From NCBI GenBank assembly GCA_001818365.1, contig MHKK01000026.1:1-7188 (forward strand): 7,188 nt of DNA. Reading direction: 5' to 3'. Both the position numbers and the translations under genes were made by a program. This document shows, piece after piece, positions 1-6,213 of this stretch. Position 1 is the first letter of the stretch; each line of letters opens with the position of its first letter. The notes beneath the pieces were generated by a model, which was not told the origin of the DNA, searched no databases, and saw only the letters and a program-made list of their open reading frames with translations. This DNA is from Candidatus Komeilibacteria bacterium RIFCSPHIGHO2_01_FULL_52_14. GTDB lineage: Bacteria > Patescibacteriota > Patescibacteriia > UBA1558 > 2-01-FULL-52-15.

Positions 1-628
1 TGTCGGGCTTAATACCGGAACCGTCGATAAGCTTCTCACGATGGGCAAGCCCCACGCAGGCGGCGCCCCAAGTCAGGATGAGCTGCGCGTCGGAGTCCTG
101 GTCGCAAAACGCGGTGATGCTGTGCTTCATGACAGCGGTCTCGCCGGTCAAACTGACGAGTCCCGCTTGTCTGCATGCGCGGCCGAATCCCTGATAGCAC
201 TCCTCCACGAGCGGAAAGTTTCCCTTCGTGAGCCGCTTCACGTTGAGCTCGTTCACGATGATTGCCGGGAACCTGCCCGAACGGGCGAAATCATCCGCAG
301 TCATGGTAATGATCTCCCAGCCCAGCCCTTCGAAAACCTTCGGAGTTCCAATCAGGGAGAAGAACTGCGGTTTGCCGCCGGCTCCGTCGTTCTCGATCTC
401 CTCGAGCATCACCCAGTCAAACGTATCGTGAAGCGTGAAGCGGTTACCCAGCATCTGCTCGAGAATGTGCCGTTTCCAGGAATACCCCACCGGTCCTCGG
501 AAATTTCCCGGCTGATGCGGATACACGTCGACCGCCGGACAGTTGGAGAAACTCTCGTAGTTGATCTGCTTGGCAAGGCGAGACGCTTGATCACCAGGGT
601 CAATGACCTCGGCACGATATATATCCAT
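1..628 (-). CDS. purM: PurM-like AIR synthase (phosphoribosylformylglycinamidine cyclo-ligase family), 3' part cut off by window edge
   Basis: The frame is open from ATG 628 to the left edge, giving 209 codons with no stop. PurM converts FGAM plus ATP to AIR in the cytoplasm, the step after PurL. Visible family marks, in order, are: an N-terminal 'YRAEVIDPGDQASRL' (4-18) resembling the Y-x-x-AGVDI-x-AG start of PurM; 'ENDGAGGK' (79-86) at the place of TDGVGTK; 'MTADDF' (109-114) at the place of CVNDL; 'ACRQAGLVSLTGETAVM' (151-167) matching the GGETAEM region; and 'IDGSGIKPD' (201-209) matching the IDGS-x-KPGD segment. The match is clear but divergent: the usual GFGG element is absent and about 70 residues precede the DG-x-G-x-K motif. 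It could be an AIR-synthase-related paralogue rather than the housekeeping enzyme. The start was chosen by an upstream AAGGAG; the in-frame GTG just before it (631-629) is an alternative. The gene lies 199 bp downstream of purL, beyond a terminator. Confidence 0.78.
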   Translation of the reverse strand, partial: MDIYRAEVIDPGDQASRLAKQINYESFSNCPAVDVYPHQPGNFRGPVGYSWKRHILEQMLGNRFTLHDTFDWVMLEEIENDGAGGKPQFFSLIGTPKVFEGLGWEIITMTADDFARSGRFPAIIVNELNVKRLTKGNFPLVEECYQGFGRACRQAGLVSLTGETAVMKHSITAFCDQDSDAQLILTWGAACVGLAHREKLIDGSGIKPD

Positions 629-636
629 CACAATGT

Positions 637-643
637 TCTCCTT
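637..643 (-). promoter_or_regulatory. Ribosome binding site of the purM-like gene
   Basis: The minus strand reads AAGGAGA ending at 637, a near-complete Shine-Dalgarno sequence. It lies 8-9 bases from ATG 628 and 5-6 bases from the in-frame GTG at 631, so it supports a start here but does not fully decide between the two codons. Confidence 0.75.
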
Positions 644-721
644 GATATGGTAGGAACAAAAAATATCGCCCCCTCCTGAGAACGACACTACCCCGCTAGC
701 TTACGCATCTTCAATAAAATT

Positions 722-766
722 GCAAGAAAAATGAAAAACCCTCGGGAATCGTGCGACTCCCGAGGG
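722..766 (-). terminator. Rho-independent terminator downstream of purL
   Basis: A perfect 9-bp inverted repeat, CCCTCGGGA (739-747) and TCCCGAGGG (758-766), encloses a 10-base loop. On the minus strand it is followed at once by TTTTTCATTTTTCTTG (738 downwards), a classic U-rich tail. It sits about 60 bases past the purL stop and about 110 bases before the purM-like start, so it should end the purL transcript. On the plus strand the bases after the stem (acagctttgcc) are not U-rich, so the terminator is one-directional. Confidence 0.9.
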
Positions 767-783
767 ACAGCTTTGCCTCCTCT

Positions 784-851
784 GCCTACTTCTGACACCA
801 GTCGCGCTCAGCGCGACACTAGTCAAGCTAAGCTCGACACCAGTCGTAGGC
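784..851 (-). repeat. 21-bp tandem repeat forming two tandem mRNA hairpins over the purL stop codon
   Basis: On the plus strand the ten bases GACAC(C/T)AGTC occur at 794, 815 and 836, exactly 21 bases apart: two full units and a partial third. Between the copies, the minus strand (the purL mRNA sense) reads GTCGAGCTTAGCTTGAC (838-822) and GTCGCGCTGAGCGCGAC (817-801). Each folds as a 7-bp stem with a three-base loop. In the first, an A/C mismatch on the plus strand becomes a G-U pair in the mRNA. The purL stop TAG (830-828) overlaps the loop of the first hairpin. A further inverted pair, GCCTAC (784-789) and GTAGGC (846-851), flanks the array, so a branched fold is possible. Each 21-base unit keeps the purL frame and each in-frame continuation reaches another TAG. 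Its function is unknown; it may be a simple duplication of the gene's 3' end. Confidence 0.85.
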
Positions 852-3800
852 GTTTTGGAACATCCGGAGCCAGGGGCTCACGGAAAACGGTTTCCAACGC
901 TCCGGTACCCACGGCCACTGCCATGGTAAGAACGTGCGCTCGGGATGCGGCATCAATGCAAGGTGCCTGCCGTCCGGAGAGCACACTCCGGCAATACCGC
1001 GGATGGTTCCGCTGGGATTGAACGGGTAGGCCATCGTGGGATGGCCCTCGTGGTCAACATACTGCATTGCGACCATCCGCTCGTCGAAGAGCTTGGTGAC
1101 GAGCTCCTGAGCGCAATTGAGGCGTCCCTCGCCGTGCGCAACCCACACGCCAAGGATAGAGCCGGCCATGCCGGAAAACATCATGGCGCGGCTTTCGGGG
1201 ATGACAACGCTCGGGAACCGCGATTCGAACCGGTCCGACTTGTTGCGGATGAACCGCGGCTTTTCCTTGCTACGGAGGCCTTTCCAGGGAGCCCAGCCCA
1301 GGAGTGCCATCAGCTGGCATCCGTTGCAGATACCCAGGGAGAACGTATCTTCGCGCCCGTAGAACCGCTCGAACTCGGATGCGGCTATCCTATTGAAGCG
1401 AATCACGCTCGCCCAGCCCTTACCTGCGTCCAGAACATCGGCGAATGAAAACCCGCCGGGGAAAGCTACGCCGCGGAACCCGTCGAGGGTGATACGACCG
1501 TCGATAAGGTCCCGCATCGGAACGTCCCACGCCTCGAAGCCGGCTGCTATGAACGCGGCTGCCAGCTCCCGGTCGCCGTTGGTTCCTTCTTCACGAAGCA
1601 CGGCGACCTTCGGAGGATCCGAAGCTCCAAACACCATCGCAGGAGTAGCAACGGCTTCGTAGCTGGTACGGAATTGCGGATGTGTCGCCAGCCCCTGCTT
1701 CCAGGCACTTTCCTCGTGTACGCAATCCGGGTTTGCCTGGCCCAGATCAAGTCGGTTGCTTGTTTCGTGCCACAGCGTGCGCAGACACAGCACGGGCTTT
1801 TCGAGAAGCTTTTGTCCGTTGTAGGTCGCGGTGATACTACCGCCGCTCTCTCCGACGGTACCGATCCGTCGTGCTGCGATACCGCGTTCGGCACAAAGGG
1901 CAATAACCCTGTCTGCGGACTCGCATTCGATCACGAGCCGCGGCTCTTCCGAAAACCAGTACGCGAATGGATCGGTTGCATCGTTGACGTCGATCGTACA
2001 GCCGACAACGCCCGCGAAAGCCATCTCGAGTACGGCAGTCAGAAGGCCGCCGTCGCTGACGTCATGGACCGAGACGATCTCCCTGTTCTTGACGAGTTCC
2101 TGCACTGCGTCAAACACCTGCGAGAGCACTGTAAGATCGACGTCGGGACAGTCGTCACCGACCTGCCGGTAGACCTGCGCAAGCGCAGAACCGCCAAGCG
2201 GAAACGTTTTTTGCCCGCAATCGACCACCAGTATCGCATTACCCTCCAACTTGAAGTCCGGAGTGACTTTGCGATTGAGATCGGGCATTGGAGCGTACGC
2301 GGCGATCACCAGTTCCCCGGGCGCCTTAACGAGATGTGTGGTTCCGTCCGGCGCTCTGGTCGGTACTGCCATGGACAAGCTGTCCTTGCCGCCGTCAATG
2401 GCGCCGGTGAGTGCGATGAACGCATCGCGGAGCGAACAGGCTGCATCGTACAGCCACGCTCCTTCCCCCGGCTGCTTCGCCGCAAGCATCCAGTTCGCGG
2501 AGCACTTGATGTCGCTCCGTTGTGTGATGGCTGCGCCGGCCATGTTCAGCACCGCTTCCGCAAGAGCAAACCGTGCCATCTTCTCGGGAGAGATGAGTCC
2601 TTTGATGGGCTGCTCTCCCAGGGATTTGGCGATACCCGTCGTGCCGAAGTGGCTCTGGGCAATGACCGCATAATCGCAAAGCGTGACATGCTGCGGGCCG
2701 ACACATTGTTGCTGGGCAACCAGTCCGGTAACGCTGCGGTCGACCTTCACGGTGAGAAAATCCTTCGATGCGACCGACGGGAGCCGGAGAACGCGGTCAA
2801 GTGCTTCGGCAACCGTCACGCCTGCAGGAAGAACGAACGGCGTCAGGCGTTTCACGACGCGATCGTCATCGAACGTCTTTTGGGGCAGAGCACCAAGTAC
2901 CCGATCCAAAGGCAGATCGACGACGGGATCGGAATCGTTCCCGTCAACGAGACAAAACTGCCCGTCACCGGTCACGGTGCCAACGACCGCGAGAGGTGTT
3001 CCTTCCCTCTGTGCGATCCGCCGCACCAGCCCGAGAGATTCGGGCCGGATGAGCAGCACGTGACGTTCCTGCGACTCATTGCCCCAAATTTCAAGGGCGG
3101 AAAGCGTCCGATCTCCGACCGGAATCGCGCGCAGATCAATGCACGCACCGGCCGGGTGCACGAGCTCAGGCAGCGCATTGCAATCGCCGCCTGCGCCAAG
3201 GTCATGGATCGAGACGATAGGGTTGTCCCGATCCAACTCAGTACAGGCGCGAATGAAGCGATGAACACGCTGTTCCATTTCGGCATCACCGCGCTGCACC
3301 GCGCTGAAATCGAGCTCAGCAGTACCCTCGCCTTGCAGACGCGAACTTGCTGATCCGCCTCCCATGCCGATCCGATATGCAGGTCCGCCGATCTGAACGA
3401 CCAGCATGCCTGCTTCGGGATCGCCTTTGAGGATATGAGCGTCGGCAAGCTGACCGGCACCGACCGTATACATGATGGGCTTGAGCCAGCTCCGGTACTC
3501 GCCGTTGACCGTCATGCCGAACGACCTGGTGAACCCGCAGATGACCGGCTCACCGAACTTGTTGCCGTAGTCGCTTGCTCCGTTGCTTGCCTTGATCAGA
3601 ATCTCAAGTGGCGAAGCAAGCCCTGCCGGATGCTGCCACCCATCCTCCTCCCACGGTAAATCGTAGTGCGGGATATGCAGGTTGCCGACGCAGTACGCTG
3701 CGCCGGCTGCAATGACCGCTCCGCCGCGGCCAACCGCTTGGTTGTCGCGAATCCGCCCGCCGGTTCCTGTTTCGGCACCGGGGAACGGCGCAACACCGGA

Positions 3801-4718
3801 GGGAAAATTGTGTGTCTCGGCGGTGAGCGTCGGATGCAGCACGATCCTCTTGAGCGAAAACCGTGACGGCCGATCTACCGATTCGGGTATCGTGACAAGC
3901 ACCTCGCCGCCTCTGAGCGCAGAGCTGTCATCGCAGAACGCAAGCAGCGAGTTGCCCGGGTTTACCCGCCATGGCTCCTTAACGATGTCCATAAGCGTGC
4001 GGGGGACCTGTTGCCCGTCGATCACAAGCCGTCCTCTGAAGAAGTGATGGCGAGAATGCTCGGAGTTCGCCTGGCCGAGCTGAAAAAGCTCGACATCGGT
4101 CGGGTTGCGCTTGAGCACGTTGACGAACAATTCCTCGTACATCTCGAGGTCCTGTTGATCCATCGAAAGACCGAGACGCTTGTTCGCTTTTTGCAACGCG
4201 TCCAGCCCTTGCGTCAGCACCGGAATCCGTTTGACCGGTTCCGGCTTTGCATGCACGGCAAAAGTCGTGAGCGCTGTATCGTAGCGCACCTGCGTCATGC
4301 GGTCATGCAATAGCTCGTAGACGATCTGCTCGTCCTTGTGCGTCAGCCTCTGTGAAAAACGGTAGCGCATGAACTGCTCGATCCGGCGGACGTGCGATCG
4401 GCCGCTCCGATGACAGATGGCAACCGCCTGCGACGACCATGTCGTCTCAAAATTCAGAAGCGGCCCGATCTTCAACAACGTTCCGCCCGGCCTCAGGAAA
4501 GAGGTTGTGCCGAACCTGCTTGACCCCGACCCGTCGGCGAGAAGCCACCGCAATCTGGCCTGCTCCCTCCGGGAAAGCCCGCCTTCGACCTCAAGGTAGA
4601 AACACAATTCGGTCGCGAGATCGAGAGCGCACGGACCGATGAGCTGGCGTACGGTATTCAGAACGCGAGTCGCAGCACCCTCTTGCAACGCCGGATACCT
4701 GTAGTAGCGCAGAAGCAT
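828..4718 (-). CDS. purL: Phosphoribosylformylglycinamidine synthase, large single-chain type (FGAR amidotransferase)
   Basis: This 1296-residue enzyme is almost exactly the length of E. coli PurL. It makes FGAM from FGAR, glutamine and ATP, the fourth step of de novo purine synthesis, in the cytoplasm. As a fused protein it needs no separate PurS or PurQ. Domains in order are: an N-terminal PurS-like domain (about 1-150); a linker with 'GQANSEHSRHHFF' (215-227); a first synthetase half with 'ETHNFPSGVAPFPGAETG' (301-318), 'GGRIRD' (320-325) and 'ASNGASDYGNKFGEP' (377-391); a second half with 'GGKDSLSM' (776-783) and 'HDVSDGGLLTAVLEMAFAG' (885-903); and a class I glutaminase domain (about 1035-1296). 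The glutaminase nucleophile is Cys1131 in 'GICNGCQ', with His1258 and Glu1260 in 'MPHPER'. All catalytic elements look intact. Many segments match plant and animal enzymes better than E. coli, including the C-terminal 'SPWLRMFQNAYDW' (1281-1293). ATG 4718 has GGAGG seven bases upstream. The stop TAG lies inside a tandem repeat and is followed by a terminator. Confidence 0.98.
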   Translation of the reverse strand: MLLRYYRYPALQEGAATRVLNTVRQLIGPCALDLATELCFYLEVEGGLSRREQARLRWLLADGSGSSRFGTTSFLRPGGTLLKIGPLLNFETTWSSQAVAICHRSGRSHVRRIEQFMRYRFSQRLTHKDEQIVYELLHDRMTQVRYDTALTTFAVHAKPEPVKRIPVLTQGLDALQKANKRLGLSMDQQDLEMYEELFVNVLKRNPTDVELFQLGQANSEHSRHHFFRGRLVIDGQQVPRTLMDIVKEPWRVNPGNSLLAFCDDSSALRGGEVLVTIPESVDRPSRFSLKRIVLHPTLTAETHNFPSGVAPFPGAETGTGGRIRDNQAVGRGGAVIAAGAAYCVGNLHIPHYDLPWEEDGWQHPAGLASPLEILIKASNGASDYGNKFGEPVICGFTRSFGMTVNGEYRSWLKPIMYTVGAGQLADAHILKGDPEAGMLVVQIGGPAYRIGMGGGSASSRLQGEGTAELDFSAVQRGDAEMEQRVHRFIRACTELDRDNPIVSIHDLGAGGDCNALPELVHPAGACIDLRAIPVGDRTLSALEIWGNESQERHVLLIRPESLGLVRRIAQREGTPLAVVGTVTGDGQFCLVDGNDSDPVVDLPLDRVLGALPQKTFDDDRVVKRLTPFVLPAGVTVAEALDRVLRLPSVASKDFLTVKVDRSVTGLVAQQQCVGPQHVTLCDYAVIAQSHFGTTGIAKSLGEQPIKGLISPEKMARFALAEAVLNMAGAAITQRSDIKCSANWMLAAKQPGEGAWLYDAACSLRDAFIALTGAIDGGKDSLSMAVPTRAPDGTTHLVKAPGELVIAAYAPMPDLNRKVTPDFKLEGNAILVVDCGQKTFPLGGSALAQVYRQVGDDCPDVDLTVLSQVFDAVQELVKNREIVSVHDVSDGGLLTAVLEMAFAGVVGCTIDVNDATDPFAYWFSEEPRLVIECESADRVIALCAERGIAARRIGTVGESGGSITATYNGQKLLEKPVLCLRTLWHETSNRLDLGQANPDCVHEESAWKQGLATHPQFRTSYEAVATPAMVFGASDPPKVAVLREEGTNGDRELAAAFIAAGFEAWDVPMRDLIDGRITLDGFRGVAFPGGFSFADVLDAGKGWASVIRFNRIAASEFERFYGREDTFSLGICNGCQLMALLGWAPWKGLRSKEKPRFIRNKSDRFESRFPSVVIPESRAMMFSGMAGSILGVWVAHGEGRLNCAQELVTKLFDERMVAMQYVDHEGHPTMAYPFNPSGTIRGIAGVCSPDGRHLALMPHPERTFLPWQWPWVPERWKPFSVSPWLRMFQNAYDWCRA

Positions 4719-4725
4719 CGGTAAT

Positions 4726-4730
4726 CCTCC
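4726..4730 (-). promoter_or_regulatory. Ribosome binding site of purL
   Basis: The minus strand reads GGAGG at 4730-4726, followed by seven bases and ATG 4718. This is ideal spacing and fixes the purL start; the protein then begins 'MLLRYYRYPAL', as expected for the N-terminal PurS-like strand. Confidence 0.88.
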
Positions 4731-4770
4731 AGGAAAGTTGCATGTTGTTTCAGTATGTTGGAAACCATGT

Positions 4771-4805
4771 CAAAGAAGAAAAGCCGCCCTCCTTTGGTGC
4801 GACTT
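4771..4805 (-). terminator. Possible weak terminator between the O-antigen ligase gene and purL
   Basis: On the minus strand AAGTCGC (4805-4799) can pair with GCGGCTT (4787-4781). This gives a 7-bp stem with one G-U pair, an 11-base loop (ACCAAAGGAGG), and a pyrimidine tail TTCTTCTTTG. It lies about 50 bases after the ligase stop and about 50 bases before the purL ribosome binding site, a sensible place to separate the two modules. The stem is short and the tail is broken by C residues, so it could instead be an attenuator-like leader element or chance. Confidence 0.42.
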
Positions 4806-4817
4806 GTACACGGTGAG

Positions 4818-4852
4818 GGTACGGAAAAAAGACAAAAAAGACAACTCGTACC
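4818..4852 (-). repeat. Inverted repeat with U-rich loop just past the O-antigen ligase stop
   Basis: GGTACG (4818-4823) and CGTACC (4847-4852) form a perfect 6-bp inverted repeat. It encloses 23 bases that on the minus strand are T-rich and contain a GTCTTTTTT motif twice in a row (GACAAAAAA-type repeats on the plus strand). It begins two bases after the TAG stop of the membrane protein. The long loop makes a stable hairpin doubtful. It may help RNA polymerase pausing or protect the mRNA 3' end, or it may be chance. Confidence 0.45.
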
Positions 4853-4854
4853 TT

Positions 4855-6213
4855 CTACCGTGTTTCGTTCAGTGAAAGACGGGCAAAGCACCCCGCTGCA
4901 AGCCAGAAAAGCGATTGACCGAAATAGCTTGTCCAAAGATAATGATCGAACAGCGCGATGCAGCCGATCAGCAGCATCAGCGACGGCAGCAGGAGCATTC
5001 CGGGCGCCGTGGCGCGAACTGCCGCCTTCCAGGCATCGTGCAGCAGATGGAACAAAAGCGATACCAGAAGAATACACCCGAGGGCGCCGACTTCGACGAG
5101 TGCCATGATATAGGAATTATGCACCGGTTGATACTGATAACTCGGATACCCGGCGAATGTCCGTGAAAGACGTAGGACGTAATTTCCAGGGCCAACACCG
5201 ATCGTGAGCGAACGAACGGTAAAGAGCGCAACGGCTTCATAATACGACTGCGCTCGCTGGCTGAGGGATTGTTCCTCCAGCCGTTGCTCGCTCGTCGCAA
5301 CATCCTGCTTCGGCAGACCGACGCCAAAACGCTGAAGCCAGATATTGCCCGCGATAAAATTAAAGACAATACCGAGAACCGCGCACAGAACGAGCACATC
5401 CCGCACCCCGTTCCGCAACGCCGGGGCATGCTGGAAGCGCGAAAGCAGCCACCACAGGATCATGAGCAGCACAAAAGAAAGCAAAGCGGCCCGGGAAAAA
5501 GAGATCAGGAGAGCGGAAAATAAAAAAAGAATTCCGGCAACGTAACGCGCCCACCGCCTCGTATCACGCGGCGTGGCATCAGAGCCCAAAAATTCGATAT
5601 ACCGCAGAACCAGCACTGCGAGAGCTACGGCAAGAAAGCCGCCGAGGATATTGGGATGCGGCAACAGACCGTACGCGCGCAACACGCGCTTGCCGAAAAT
5701 GACAACCACGGAGTCACCCAATACGACCGGGGCATGCTCGGCAACGCCGAGAAGGGTACTTGCGGCTACCCGCTGCGAGATGAACTGCCACCAGGCGATA
5801 AACGATTGCAGGATTCCTCCCGCAATGATCGCCGTTGTGAGCCTCCGCCGCTCCATAGACCGTGCGATCAGAAAATATCCGAAGGCGCACACCATAAGAA
5901 TTACGGTCCACATGGCAAACGGCGCATCGGCTGCAAAAAGCGCCATCAGGATCAGCCATGCAAACCATGAACAGACGACGGTGACCTGTCGTCGCCTGAA
6001 ACCATAGGCATTCCAAAAAAAGACGGCTGCAAGAGCAACGACAACGCTTCCGGCATAGACACCCATGGTCCCGTATTCGTAACGCTCACCGGCCAATGTC
6101 CGGTAGGCAAAAATCCATCTCGCCTGCCACGGCATCAAAATAATCGCAGCGGCACCGAGAAGATTCGCCCATCTCCGGAACAGTGCGCTGTCAGCGTGCT
6201 CCGTGTCGTTCAT
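4855..6213 (-). CDS. O-antigen ligase-like polytopic membrane protein (Wzy_C family)
   Basis: This 452-residue, strongly hydrophobic protein has about ten to twelve likely membrane segments, for example around 12-28, 52-67, 93-113, 127-142, 190-206, 222-251, 271-288, 373-392, 404-420 and 430-446. Family marks are 'RAYGLLPHPNILGGFL' (179-194), 'SFSRAA' (238-243), a large loop between about 290 and 370 with 'GVGPGNY' (339-345) and 'PVHNSY' (363-368), then 'DHYLWT' (423-428). In WaaL and related enzymes this loop carries the conserved His; His365 is the natural candidate here. Such proteins transfer or polymerise undecaprenyl-linked glycans at the outer face of the inner membrane; acceptor and sugar cannot be told from sequence. 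The start overlaps the upstream nucleotidyltransferase gene. ATG 6213 was preferred over the in-frame GTG 6231 (458 residues), because neither has a good ribosome binding site and ATG is the commoner start. Translational coupling to the upstream gene is likely. Confidence 0.88.
   Translation of the reverse strand: MNDTEHADSALFRRWANLLGAAAIILMPWQARWIFAYRTLAGERYEYGTMGVYAGSVVVALAAVFFWNAYGFRRRQVTVVCSWFAWLILMALFAADAPFAMWTVILMVCAFGYFLIARSMERRRLTTAIIAGGILQSFIAWWQFISQRVAASTLLGVAEHAPVVLGDSVVVIFGKRVLRAYGLLPHPNILGGFLAVALAVLVLRYIEFLGSDATPRDTRRWARYVAGILFLFSALLISFSRAALLSFVLLMILWWLLSRFQHAPALRNGVRDVLVLCAVLGIVFNFIAGNIWLQRFGVGLPKQDVATSEQRLEEQSLSQRAQSYYEAVALFTVRSLTIGVGPGNYVLRLSRTFAGYPSYQYQPVHNSYIMALVEVGALGCILLVSLLFHLLHDAWKAAVRATAPGMLLLPSLMLLIGCIALFDHYLWTSYFGQSLFWLAAGCFARLSLNETR

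Noticed and set aside
672..677. AGGAGG on the minus strand upstream of the purM-like gene, as a ribosome binding site for a small gene
   Set aside because: No ATG or GTG follows at a usable distance; the sequence runs into GGGCGATATTTTTTG, with only a distant TTG.
41..679. 212-codon open frame on the plus strand
   Set aside because: It is antisense to the purM-like frame, which has clear family motifs and a ribosome binding site; the plus-strand product shows no domain.
801..817. GTCGCGCTCAGCGCGAC as an operator or attachment site
   Set aside because: It is a near-perfect palindrome, but it is one unit of the tandem hairpin array and there is no integrase or regulator gene nearby, so an RNA structure explains it better.
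828..830. Stop-codon recoding (UAG read as an amino acid) in purL
   Set aside because: The conserved C-terminal 'SPWL...FQNAYDW' is already complete before the stop and further UAG codons follow in frame; TGA and TAG both end other genes here.
1674..3353. 559-codon open frame on the plus strand, antisense to purL
   Set aside because: It lies wholly inside the certain purL gene, has no recognisable motif, and its Arg/His/Cys-rich make-up is typical of the reverse of a GC-rich coding strand.
4768..4773. Perfect TTGACA (-35-like) on the minus strand upstream of purL
   Set aside because: At 16-18 bases downstream the hexamers (GAAACA, AAACAA, AACAAC) are poor -10 boxes, so a promoter is not supported although one may still exist nearby.
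4658..5077. 139-codon minus-strand frame bridging the gap between the O-antigen ligase and purL
   Set aside because: It is out of frame with both real genes and covers their ends; there is no ribosome binding site or recognisable motif.
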